This document shows, in pieces, positions 50,343 to 57,424 of a stretch of DNA of 64,000 nt. Under the pieces are notes generated by a model. It was given only the letters and a program-made list of their open reading frames with translations, made no database searches and had not been told where the DNA came from. How positions within the stretch are numbered: the stretch's first letter is position 1; each line of letters begins with the position of its first letter. The position numbers and the translations under genes were made by a program. Source of the DNA: Simonsiella muelleri ATCC 29453 (GTDB lineage: Bacteria; Pseudomonadota; Gammaproteobacteria; Burkholderiales; Neisseriaceae); the NCBI RefSeq assembly GCF_002951835.1, contig NZ_CP019448.1:2405863-2469862 (forward strand), read 5' to 3'.

Positions 50343-50436
50343 ATTTCAAAATAAACTTTTGATAGTAAATGAAATATTTTTTAAGAGATTTACAGTAAGT
50401 TTAATTTTTGATGATTTTGAGCAAGATATAGATAGC

Positions 50437-50462
50437 AAAAATCCCCGTGGCAACGGGGATTA
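50437..50462 (-). terminator. Terminator after the lipoprotein gene
   Basis: AATCCCCGT / ACGGGGATT stem, followed on the minus strand by TTTTG. It isolates the repressor unit from the leftward promoter. Confidence 0.75.
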
Positions 50463-50585
50463 ATGTATGGCTCTCGTCTGATGATTAACCACGTCATGGA
50501 GTAAGCACGAAACGGAAAGTTATTGTCAGGGGAAATAGGCTTGGAAGTGAACCATAAGGCTATTTTAGCGGAGGTTCTGTTTTAA

Positions 50586-50876
50586 CTAAAAACCATCAAG
50601 CTGATTAGATTTAGGATATTTTTTATTAAATACGTCCCATTCAGGCACTTCCCCATATTTTTCTTGATATTCACTATATGCAAACACATCCCATTCAGGT
50701 GGAGGAGCTGGTTTTTGTGTTTTAACCGCAGGCTTTTCATTAGAAGTAGAAATTTTAGTAGGATTTATAATTGGTGTTTCATGTGTTGGCGGTGATATTG
50801 TATAGTAATTTTTTGTTGTATGTACACAAGATGTAGTTAATACTGATACGATACATAAGTTAAAAAATTTACTCAT
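50586..50876 (-). CDS. Small putative lipoprotein
   Basis: A protein of 96 residues from the ATG at 50876. The start MSKFFNLCIVSVLTTSC has a hydrophobic core and a lipobox-like TTSC, with Cys17 as probable lipid site, although position -3 is not ideal. The rest is Pro/Thr/Lys-rich with two related segments PPEWDVFAYSEYQEKYG and VPEWDVFNKKYPK. It follows the repressor gene with an overlap of the longer frame, so it is probably made with the repressor in the lysogen-like state. Unknown function; a surface-exclusion-type role is only a guess. Confidence 0.55.
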   Translation of the reverse strand: MSKFFNLCIVSVLTTSCVHTTKNYYTISPPTHETPIINPTKISTSNEKPAVKTQKPAPPPEWDVFAYSEYQEKYGEVPEWDVFNKKYPKSNQLDGF

Positions 50877-50883
50877 GATTTTC

Positions 50884-51519
50884 TCACTTTTCATAATTAA
50901 GGAAAATTCTTTTTAATTCAACAGCAATGCCAATAATTTGTGTATCAGTTGGCATAATTTCTGGCATCTGATTGTTATATTTTAAAAAATACTGGTTTTT
51001 TAAATCAATAGATAATTTAGCAACAATCCCACGTTCATTTGATGATACGAGTACAACATGGTTATGTTGTGCTTTTAAATGTGGATTGATAAGTAAAATA
51101 TCATCTTTAAAAATGCCTATACTTTGTAGTTCATCATTTGGTATTTTGACCCAAAATGGTATTTTGGGTGGTGCTGTAATAACTTGATTTAAATCCAATA
51201 ATTTAAAATTTTTTTGACTATTTGCAATTACAGTACCATAATTTTCATTAACAAAATGATTGATATTCCCTGTATTGTTGATGTTGGTAACTGCATTACT
51301 TTTCTCAATCAGCATTTCTCCCTTACCTGTTTTAACCCAGTTAGATGAAACATTTAATTTTTCTTGAATATCTAAAATTCCTTGATTTGAAATACCACGT
51401 TTTTCCCAATTTTTAACAACTTGTGGGGAAGTGTTGAGTAAATGGGCAATTCCTGTTTGTGTATTTACTTGAAAAAGCTCCTGTGTCGCAGCGTATAGCC
51501 TTTGCATTGTGATGTCCAT
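50884..51519 (-). CDS. CI-type repressor of the element
   Basis: A protein of 211 residues. The N-terminal helix-turn-helix (GIAHLLNTSPQVVKNWEKRGISNQGILDIQEKLN, about 22-56) is joined by an Asn-rich linker to a LexA/S24-like domain. In that domain the position of the usual Asp-Ser-Met is Asp-Glu-Leu (NDELQSIGIFKDD), so the cleavage serine seems to be absent while a lysine (IVAKLSI) is kept. The protein would then not self-cleave after DNA damage. It is divergent from a Cro-like gene, with three operators between them. The start could also be the ATG at 51507. Confidence 0.8.
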   Translation of the reverse strand: MDITMQRLYAATQELFQVNTQTGIAHLLNTSPQVVKNWEKRGISNQGILDIQEKLNVSSNWVKTGKGEMLIEKSNAVTNINNTGNINHFVNENYGTVIANSQKNFKLLDLNQVITAPPKIPFWVKIPNDELQSIGIFKDDILLINPHLKAQHNHVVLVSSNERGIVAKLSIDLKNQYFLKYNNQMPEIMPTDTQIIGIAVELKRIFLNYEK

Positions 51520-51559
51520 AATGTATCTGTTTCAATTCTTTACAGTCCATAACTGCTAA

Positions 51560-51628
51560 ATTATCCCTGATTTAAACAAAATGTTGTTAAACGCATTGTT
51601 TGACTTTTTATTAAACATAGTGTTTAAT
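51560..51628. promoter_or_regulatory. Divergent control region with three operators (OR-like) and rightward promoter
   Basis: Operators TTAAAC-N5-GTTGTT (51572-51588), TTAAAC-N5-GTTTGA (51587-51603) and the perfect TTAAACATAGTGTTTAA (51611-51627). The rightward promoter is TTGACT (51600-51605), 17 bases, TTTAAT (51623-51628). A weaker leftward -10, GATAAT, lies at 51560-51565 for the repressor. Confidence 0.8.
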
Positions 51629-51657
51629 TTAAGCATTTTTAAACATGGAGTTTTGTT

Positions 51658-51846
51658 ATGAATGCCAACGAGCCATCAGACAAAAAGATTATTGAACAAT
51701 TAGGTGGCACAAGTCAGGTGGCAAAATTGATAAAAGCCAGTCCACAACGTGTCCATAACTGGAAAAATCGGGGTATTCCAGCTTCTGTTAAATTAGCTTA
51801 TCCTGAATTATTTCTAATTACCCAAATTTCAAAAGAGCAAAAATAA
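51658..51846 (+). CDS. Cro-like small helix-turn-helix protein
   Basis: A protein of 62 residues. IEQLGGTSQVAKLIKASPQRVHNWKNRGIPASVKL (about 11-45) is a Cro/YdaS-type helix-turn-helix, in which Gln-Val-Ala-Lys-Leu starts the motif. GGAG lies seven bases before the ATG. It is the first gene of the rightward transcript and is divergent from the CI-type repressor, the arrangement of a bistable phage switch. Confidence 0.75.
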   Translation: MNANEPSDKKIIEQLGGTSQVAKLIKASPQRVHNWKNRGIPASVKLAYPELFLITQISKEQK

Positions 51847-51877
51847 AGCCCATTGGCTGCAACCAAATGGGCTTTCA
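51845..51877 (+). terminator. Hairpin between the Cro-like and replication-like genes
   Basis: AAAGCCCATTGG and CCAAATGGGCTTT pair with one bulge. There is no T-run, so partial termination or RNA processing is more likely than full stop. Confidence 0.4.
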
Positions 51878-51912
51878 AATGCTTTTATTACAAGCAGAAA
51901 GTTTACCATAAA

Positions 51913-52698
51913 ATGCTTTTATTGCAAACCCTTAAATCACATCTCAACGAAGAATGCGCCATTGTTTACCGCGAATTTAGCGCAATTTGTGGCACAAATG
52001 TTCAGGCTGCCACGATGTTGTCCAAATTCGTGTATTGGTCTGATGTCGTTCATCGCACCGAGCCGCAAAAATGTGGCTGGTTCTACAAAACCGCCCAACA
52101 TCTTTACGATGAATTGGGCTTAACTCGTCGTGGCTATGAAAAAGCACGAAACTTTCTGATTTCACAGGGTTTACTGCAATACAGACGCGGTGGCGTTCAC
52201 GGTAAAATGCACTTTTGCGTGAATTTTGGGCGTTTGCTGGAAATGGTTTATGAAATTAAAGGTATGGTTGCACCAAAAAATATTTTGCAAACCCAAATTG
52301 ACCGCGACAATTACACCATTCCCAAATTTATTCCATTGGACAAATGGAATGATTATCTTGATGTTTACAAAGATAAAAAAGGCAAATTTCCCAGCAATAA
52401 ACAAAAAAGTGCCTTGATTAAGCAGTTGGCACGTTTGCGTGGCAAATTTGATTTGAATGTGGTTATGGAACGCAGTATTGTTGCTGGTTGGATTGGCTTT
52501 TATTCGCCTGAATATCAGCCCAGCCAAGTGAATAGCTATCAAGAACAAAAACACATTCAAGCCATTCAAAAAGAAATCCAAGAGCAACAGAGACAACGTG
52601 AGAGCCAAGCTCCACCGCGTAGTGAAGCCGCCAAGCAGGAACAAAAGCAAATTATGGCGGAGATAATGAAACACCTGAAAAAGGCTAAAAAGTGGTGA
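51913..52698 (+). CDS. Replication-protein-like helix-turn-helix protein
   Basis: A protein of 261 residues from the ATG at 51913. A winged-helix region (KTAQHLYDELGLTRRGYEKARNFLISQGLLQYRRGGVHGKMHFCVNF, about 50-95) is followed by a middle domain and a Gln/Glu/Arg-rich C-terminal coil ending in HLKKAKKW. Proteins of this type occur beside repressor/Cro pairs in phages and integrative elements, where they resemble replication initiators. Its function is inferred only from context. It follows the Cro-like gene in the rightward unit and is followed by a terminator. Confidence 0.5.
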   Translation: MLLLQTLKSHLNEECAIVYREFSAICGTNVQAATMLSKFVYWSDVVHRTEPQKCGWFYKTAQHLYDELGLTRRGYEKARNFLISQGLLQYRRGGVHGKMHFCVNFGRLLEMVYEIKGMVAPKNILQTQIDRDNYTIPKFIPLDKWNDYLDVYKDKKGKFPSNKQKSALIKQLARLRGKFDLNVVMERSIVAGWIGFYSPEYQPSQVNSYQEQKHIQAIQKEIQEQQRQRESQAPPRSEAAKQEQKQIMAEIMKHLKKAKKW

Positions 52699-52797
52699 AA
52701 TCGTTGTAATTTTGCCTGTTTTGGTGTGCCTGATTTGGTGGGTAACTGTATATTTTATTTAGATTTTTATTTAATTTTTCCCAAAATGCACCCGTAT

Positions 52798-52820
52798 AAC
52801 ACCCAAAATGGGTGTTTTTT
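52798..52820 (+). terminator. Terminator of the rightward early unit
   Basis: AACACCC / GGGTGTT stem, 5-base loop, then TTTT. Confidence 0.75.
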
Positions 52821-52935
52821 ATTTATGCTTTCGTTGAATGGCGTTTCAGGCAGCCTGAAACGTATTTCTGCCTATTTTTTAAGTAAAAAACCGCATTCAT
52901 TCATCAAGTAGAAAATGTTTTAAAATCATGTCTTT

Positions 52936-52978
52936 GTACATTTTGAACAATGTACTTTGAACAAAATGTACATTGTAC
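52936..52978 (+). promoter_or_regulatory. Palindromic operator-like repeats upstream of the antitoxin remnant
   Basis: GTACATT-N6-AATGTAC at 52936-52955 and GTACATTGTAC at 52968-52978, joined by a TTTGAAC repeat. Such repeats are typical of autoregulated toxin-antitoxin promoters. A frame starts at 52989 (MDALYTKNTFKDYAKENERG) but cannot be assigned. Confidence 0.4.
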
Positions 52979-53125
52979 TTTGCTCAAAATGGACGCACTC
53001 TATACAAAGAATACTTTCAAAGATTACGCCAAAGAAAATGAGCGCGGTCGCGCTCGGTGGTATTTTGATTTTTTGTTTATCAGAAAGAAAATGCGTGTGG
53101 CAGGGATAGTTTTTCTTGATAAAAT

Positions 53126-53398
53126 TTGCCCAATTTCCGTGAAAACATTGAATTTGCCAAATACCGTGAACCGATTGCCATTACACAATACGGCAAACCT
53201 GCTGTGGTTTTGATGAGTTATGAAGAAGCGGTTAATTTATTGAACATCAAAGAAAAAGCATATTCAGATGAACGAGTGCCCAATGAATTAACTCGCCAAG
53301 CCATGCAAGAATTGAGAGATGACCGTCAGAGCCGACATTTGAAACGACATGATAGCGTAGAAGCTATGATAGCGGATATTCAGGTGTTTGAAGAATGA
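53126..53398 (+). pseudogene. Phd/YefM-type antitoxin, 5'-truncated
   Basis: The frame reads NFRENIEFAKYREPIAITQYGKPAVVLMSYEEAVNLLNIKEKAY, the core of the Phd/YefM fold, and continues to a normal acidic C-terminus (IADIQVFEE). The first eight to ten residues and a proper ATG are missing; upstream in the same frame are TGA and TAA, and only a TTG at 53126 could start it. Its stop overlaps the next ATG (ATGA), as in antitoxin-toxin pairs, but the next gene is not a toxin. This is the remnant of a toxin-antitoxin module. Confidence 0.6.
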
Positions 53399-53952
53399 AC
53401 CGTACACTTGTACCGAGAATACGCGAAATTCAAGCTGAATTTTTGGCTCAGCTGCCCGATGAATTACATCAAGGACAAGTTGGGCGTGTTGCCAAACGTT
53501 TTGCATTGGTGGCAACAGCGTTGGAAATGTCGCGTTCTATTACATGCATTATGCAGGGCATGGGTATGTTAATGGTGCAAAAGTGTTTTGATGATTGGCT
53601 CAACCGTACAGGTGCTGGTAAACAAGAAGATTTGAAAATCATCAAGAAAATGGCGGACTTTATGCAACTAAACGCTGACAATGGGCGTTTTGCTCAATGG
53701 GACGCTAAAATCACATCGTCCAACCATGCAGGGTATTTCAGGAAAGTGGATTATGGTAAAAGTACCCACTATTGGATGGTACCGGCGGTGTTTGAACAGG
53801 AAATTTTTCAGGGTATTGATATTCAAAAAGTGTGTCAGGTTCTGTGTGATTTGGGGTGGTTAATCCGCCCTAATGATAAAAACTGGAAGCATTTGAAACG
53901 TGATAAAGGGCGTTTTTATGTTATTAAAGGAATTGAAATTCCTGAAAAATAA
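53395..53952 (+). pseudogene. C-terminal fragment of a DUF927-type primase/helicase
   Basis: A frame of 185 codons. From about residue 8 it matches the C-terminal part of DUF927 proteins (IREIQAEFLAQLPDELHQGQVGRVAKRFALVATALEMS, then LNRTGAGKQEDLKII, and WMVPAVFEQEIFQGIDIQKVCQVLCDLGWL). The several hundred residues with the ATPase and primase parts are lacking. The first few codons, in ATGA overlap with the antitoxin, probably belonged to the toxin. A deletion thus joined toxin start and DUF927 end. The product may still be made but cannot be a complete helicase. Confidence 0.65.
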
Positions 53953-53967
53953 TCTATTTTTTACTCA

Positions 53968-54005
53968 AAGCCATCAATCATTGATTTTGATTGATGGCTT
54001 TTTGT
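53968..54005 (+). terminator. Terminator after the DUF927 fragment
   Basis: AAGCCATCAATCA / TGATTGATGGCTT, 13-bp stem with 7-base loop, then TTTTTG. Confidence 0.8.
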
Positions 54006-54243
54006 AACACCTTGTATCGCCCGTATCGCCCAGTATTATTCTAAATAATTTATTTAAATTCAATAATGTAACAGGTGTAACACCTGTAACTCCCAACTTT
54101 ACCATTATTTGAATTTAGAAAATAACTTTATTTAAGAAACAATCATATTTAGGGTATTACGGGTGTTATATCTTTTAACCATATGTTTTTATTAATAAAT
54201 ATTTTATTATTAGGGTGTTACAAAGGTGTTACGAGGCTGTTAC
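54006..54243. repeat. Iteron-like array of (G)GTGTTAC repeats
   Basis: Copies of GGTGTTAC or its complement lie at about 54006, 54068-54090 (three in a palindrome GTAACAGGTGTAACACCTG), 54152, 54161, 54213, 54224 and 54235, the last three spaced by exactly 11 bases. The surroundings are very AT-rich. The array follows a primase-type gene, as origins of satellite and plasmid elements do. Confidence 0.5.
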
Positions 54244-54456
54244 ATCCATTTATCAAAGAAAAAAATTTGGTGGAATGCCAAAAATTGTTGGGGTCCTGAT
54301 TTTTTTAATAAAAAAAAATTTGATTTATCAGGAAAAAAATCGTCAGAAGAAAAAATGCCTTTCGGTGGAGTTTTGGCAGTAGTGGATAAACCTGTTTTCT
54401 GATGATTATTTAATTGAATTTAAATGGAAAAAAGTTTTATTTTTTTAAAAAATAAC

Positions 54457-54485
54457 TTGATTTACACACGATTCGTGTGTATAAT
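54457..54485 (+). promoter_or_regulatory. Promoter with a palindromic operator in its spacer
   Basis: TTGATT, 17 bases, TATAAT. The spacer and first -10 bases form TACACACGATTCGTGTGTA, a 19-bp inverted repeat with one central mismatch, so a bound repressor would shut the promoter. Confidence 0.75.
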
Positions 54486-54518
54486 GGCTTTATTAAATGT
54501 TAAACAGGAACTTCAATT

Positions 54519-54842
54519 ATGAACCATTTAGACACCCAACTGCAAAAAGCCCAAGTTAAACAAGCGTGGGAAGATGTCCGCAAAAAGCGTTTAGAAAACG
54601 ATTTGACCGAACAACTGAACGAAATCCAAATCAAAAAAGCCGAATTAGACTTGGCACAACACGAACAATTACAGGAGATTGAAAGACGTAAACAATTGGC
54701 GGAACTCGCTAAACTGGAACAGGAAGCCAACCACATTTTATTAGCAAGTAAGGTAGGTGCTTCAATTTTGGCGGTGGTTTCGTTTATTGTGGTTACAATC
54801 ATTACAATTTATGAGAAACTGAAAGCCGTATTTGGCGGTTAA
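54519..54842 (+). CDS. Coiled-coil protein with C-terminal membrane anchor
   Basis: A protein of 107 residues. About 70 residues of charged helix (heptad-rich, QLNEIQIKKAELDLAQHEQLQEIERRKQLAELAKLEQEA) end in one membrane segment (LASKVGASILAVVSFIVVTIITIYEKL). It would be anchored by the tail with the coil in the cytoplasm. No family is recognised. It is first in an operon under a repressible promoter, with another small membrane protein and a helix-turn-helix protein. A role in exclusion or in the mating process is possible but unproven. Confidence 0.6.
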   Translation: MNHLDTQLQKAQVKQAWEDVRKKRLENDLTEQLNEIQIKKAELDLAQHEQLQEIERRKQLAELAKLEQEANHILLASKVGASILAVVSFIVVTIITIYEKLKAVFGG

Positions 54843-54917
54843 AATTAAGGCGATATGGGATAGCAATTATCTCATATCCACTAAAACTTAAATCATTGAA
54901 CAATATGGAGATTTGAA

Positions 54918-55064
54918 ATGATTAAAGAAAATAAAACAGTAGCTGAACAACTAGATTTTGAATTGGCTGAAATCAAAAAGAAACATGAACTTGCCAATAA
55001 AAAGGCGGTCGTATGGATTATTTTAATGTTGTTATTGACGCTTTGGTTTTGGTCGTGGTTATGA
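54918..55064 (+). CDS. Small membrane protein (48 residues)
   Basis: MIKENKTVAEQLDFELAEI and a charged helix lead to a Trp-rich membrane segment (VVWIILMLLLTLWFWSWL). GGAG lies eight bases before the ATG, and the stop codon overlaps the next start (ATGATGA), which supports a real gene despite its size. The architecture, charged coil then tail anchor, repeats that of the preceding 107-residue protein. Confidence 0.6.
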   Translation: MIKENKTVAEQLDFELAEIKKKHELANKKAVVWIILMLLLTLWFWSWL

Positions 55065-55270
55065 TGAATTTCCCTGAAATTGGCTACACGCCAGCGAATT
55101 TGCGTTATGTATTGGAACAAATGAGGTGGACACAAAAAGAGCTTGCAGAGCGTTTAAACGTCAGTTTAAGGGGCGTTCAAGCGTGGGTAGCAGACGTGGA
55201 CAAACCAGCCCATAGGGATATGCCTGTAAGCCAATGGCAAGCCTTACTTGTGCTTATTCAGGCAGCCTGA
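55061..55270 (+). CDS. Helix-turn-helix protein, putative autoregulator
   Basis: A protein of 69 residues beginning MMNFPEIGYTPANLRYVLEQMRWTQKELAERLNVSLRGVQAWVAD. The XRE-type helix-turn-helix spans about residues 14-45. The start overlaps the stop of the preceding gene, so it is coupled to it. The last codons (LIQAA) are part of a DUS. Because it lies in the operon whose promoter carries a palindromic operator, autoregulation is a sensible hypothesis. A bidirectional terminator follows. Confidence 0.65.
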   Translation: MMNFPEIGYTPANLRYVLEQMRWTQKELAERLNVSLRGVQAWVADVDKPAHRDMPVSQWQALLVLIQAA

Positions 55271-55492
55271 AACAGCAAAAATCGCCTATTTCTACAATAG
55301 CGGAAATAGGCGATTTTTTTAACTATTGTTGAATAGCGTTTGCCTAATTCTACGTTCATTTTCTGCTCCAACCACTTGATTAAATCATCTCTATTTTCAA
55401 ATTTAGGAACAGCCACGAAATCATCTTCAACTCGTGATTTCACGCGTTTGAAATCAAAATTAAATACTTATTGTTTCATCGTTTTTTTCCAT
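55258..55492 (-). pseudogene. Small gene downstream of traK, apparently frameshifted
   Basis: An ATG at 55492, only four bases after the traK stop, opens MEKNDETISI and then stops. A second frame continues FNFDFKRVKSRVEDDFVAVPKFENRDDLIKWLEQKMNVELGKRY, which looks like real protein, and runs into the terminator and DUS. A one-base change near 55460 would join them to a protein of about 78 residues. Alternatively translation starts at the GTG 55443. Function unknown. Confidence 0.35.
55277..55318. terminator. Bidirectional terminator
   Basis: AAAAATCGCCTATTTC and GAAATAGGCGATTTTT, 16-bp stem with 10-base loop, T-runs on both sides. Confidence 0.88.
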
Positions 55493-55496
55493 ATTG

Positions 55497-55904
55497 CTAA
55501 ATCAAATCATCAATATCACGCTGTTCACGCGAATTGAATTTTTTGAAACCTGTGTTAATCGGGTGGCGGTCATTTTCGGTTGGTGGTGGAGTGGTGGTTT
55601 TCGCTGGTGGTGGCACATCATTTTTTACCACAGGCTCAAGTTGGGCAGGTTTGGACGGTTGAGCCTGATTAGGGCGTGTTTTTTGGGTTGGCACGGTGGC
55701 TGTTTGGCTTCTATTCTTGATAAATGATTTGAGCGTGGTTAAGCCCACTTGTAAGCCATTTTCTTGCAAAAATGCCAAAATTTGGGCTTGTGAGTAGCCT
55801 TCATTTTTCAGGAAAAAAATGTCATCTTTGAACGGCTCTAATTTGGAAACACGCCCTTTTTTGGGATTTTTGTTGATAAATTCTTGTACAGATTGGCTAA
55901 TCAT
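55497..55904 (-). CDS. traK: TraK-like oriT-binding protein
   Basis: A protein of 135 residues from the ATG at 55904. The N-terminal part (KKGRVSKLEPFKDDIFFLKNEGYSQAQILAFLQENGLQVGLTTLKSFIKNRS) corresponds to the DNA-binding region of RP4 TraK. A Pro/Thr/Lys linker and a short acidic end follow. TraK bends oriT DNA in the IncP relaxosome. The gene lies directly beside the oriT proposed here, with repeated AGTCTA-type motifs at 55945-56070 that could be its binding sites. The frame is open to 55943 without a ribosome site. Confidence 0.65.
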   Translation of the reverse strand: MISQSVQEFINKNPKKGRVSKLEPFKDDIFFLKNEGYSQAQILAFLQENGLQVGLTTLKSFIKNRSQTATVPTQKTRPNQAQPSKPAQLEPVVKNDVPPPAKTTTPPPTENDRHPINTGFKKFNSREQRDIDDLI

Positions 55905-55944
55905 AGTTGTTTTATCGGCTAAATTAAGGCTAAATAAGGTCAAT

Positions 55945-56204
55945 TATAGTCTAAATATTGGACTATTTAAAGTCCAAATTAAGCCGTTTAAAGTCTATTT
56001 TAAAGTTGCATTATGGTTTACTTAAATCTAATTTATGGCTAATTTTGGTTTAATTGAAGTCTAAATATGGTCTATGGTGTGGGTTATATATTTTTTGTTT
56101 AAAAACCTTAAAAATTTAGAACGCAGGATAGGCACAACGTGCCAAAAACACCGCTAAATGCGATGTTTTACATTCCGCGTTCGCGGAAACGCCCCTTGTG
56201 GGGC
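55945..56204. other. Origin of transfer (oriT), IncP type
   Basis: On the minus strand TATCCTGC at 56130-56123 is the nick consensus of the IncP/MOBP family, cut between G (56124) and C (56123). Beside it are GGCACAACGTGCC (56131-56143), the hairpin TTCCGCGTTCGCGGAA (56173-56188) and GCCCCTTGTGGGGC (56191-56204), comparable to the RP4 layout. Repeats of AGTCTA/AGTCCA lie toward traK (55945-56070). Confidence 0.7.
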
Positions 56205-56225
56205 TGGTTCATCAGGCAAAAAGAA

Positions 56226-56263
56226 AAGGCACTCCGAAGCCCATAGCGGACTTCGGAATGCCT
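56226..56263 (-). terminator. Terminator of the relaxase operon
   Basis: AGGCATTCCGAAG pairs with CTTCGGAGTGCCT on the minus strand (one mismatch), then TTTTCTTTTT. Confidence 0.8.
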
Positions 56264-56293
56264 TTGGTGTCAGAAAAAAAGTAGGGCTGCGCG

Positions 56294-57424
56294 TCAGCGT
56301 TCCATTTCCCAATCATCACGACTGGGATTTTTCGGCTCGGCTTTCGGCTCGCTGATTTGGGTTTGAGATTGTTGGTGAGAATGCGCGTGGCGGTCGTAGA
56401 TTTGTTGGGCTTGAGTATCCAAACTTTTTCCTGAAACTTCTTTGGCAAAATCTTTCATGATTTTGGCTTCGGTTTTGTAACCCAATTTGTACAATTCCCT
56501 CGAAATCAAGCTGTACTGCTCTGTAATGTGGTCTTTGGCTTGCTGAGCTTTTCCCTGAAAAGGATGTTGCGGTCGCTGTTGCGCTTGCAGAGCTTCTAAA
56601 ATCGCTTCAACATTGGTTTGGGCAATGTGGCTGCGCTTGATGTTTTCAGGCTGCTTGCCCTGTTTTTCTTCCTGTATGGTTCGGAGAATGATTTGGCGAA
56701 TGTCGGCTTTCTGCCCTTTAATGCTCTGCCCACGATGTTGTCGCCGCGTGGCGGTGCATTCTACACCTTGTTCACGCATTTTTTCAGCAAAACGGACGCG
56801 CCACTCAAACAAATCATTTTTGCGTGGATTTAAGCGGATACCATCATAATCCCTAACCATGACACACAAATGGACGTGTGGGTGTGGTGGCTCGCCGTCT
56901 CGCTCGCTTTCATGGTGCAACACAAAGGCATATTCATGTTTTTCAAACTGTTCAGCCGCAAATTGGCGAGCCGCATTCAGTACGGCTTGCGGTGGCGTAC
57001 CTGCGGGCATGGACAGCACAATGTTAATCGCTTCGCGTTTGTCGGAATTTTCGCGTATGCCCGATTTTTGCCAATGGTTCATCAAGGATTGAATGGCTTG
57101 ATTACCTTGAACTTTGTCGCCGTCTCGGGTTTCAAGTGGTAATTCGCCATTACGCGAAATGTATTTCATGTGGTTTTGTACACCGTTAATTCCTTTGGAA
57201 TTTTTACTAACACGTTTGGCAATTTTAACCATCACTTCAGGCTTTTTGGCGGCGGCTGCCTGTAAATTTTTGAGACCTGTGCCTGATTTTAAACCTGTTT
57301 TTGCAAACGGTTTGGTGTTGCGGTTTGGGTTACTGCCACCGCCCAAAGAACTGCGTTTGGGTTTTACCGCATGGGTTTTGTAGCCGATGAACCAGTCATC
57401 AATTTGTTTGTTTAGTTGCTGCAT
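56294..57424 (-). CDS. MobP-type relaxase
   Basis: A protein of 376 residues. The relaxase domain (about 60-290) has the metal motif HPHVHLCVMV (three-His type), FVLHHESERDGEPPHPH and NIVLSMPAGTPP. Such enzymes nick oriT and lead the strand into the recipient. The catalytic Tyr is probably in the Tyr-containing KYISRNGE region. The C-terminal tail is disordered and ends SRDDWEMER, the same end as the primase encoded upstream. It overlaps mobC by 26 bases, lies next to the proposed oriT and ends in a terminator. Confidence 0.85.
   Translation of the reverse strand: MQQLNKQIDDWFIGYKTHAVKPKRSSLGGGSNPNRNTKPFAKTGLKSGTGLKNLQAAAAKKPEVMVKIAKRVSKNSKGINGVQNHMKYISRNGELPLETRDGDKVQGNQAIQSLMNHWQKSGIRENSDKREAINIVLSMPAGTPPQAVLNAARQFAAEQFEKHEYAFVLHHESERDGEPPHPHVHLCVMVRDYDGIRLNPRKNDLFEWRVRFAEKMREQGVECTATRRQHRGQSIKGQKADIRQIILRTIQEEKQGKQPENIKRSHIAQTNVEAILEALQAQQRPQHPFQGKAQQAKDHITEQYSLISRELYKLGYKTEAKIMKDFAKEVSGKSLDTQAQQIYDRHAHSHQQSQTQISEPKAEPKNPSRDDWEMER

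Noticed and set aside
50437..50462. GC-rich hairpin as part of a replication origin
   Set aside because: Position after a gene and T-run on the minus strand make it an ordinary terminator.
52950..53213. 87-codon frame overlapping the antitoxin remnant
   Set aside because: Its second half is only the out-of-frame reading of the conserved antitoxin core, so it is not a complete gene; the first part (from 52989) may be a remnant.
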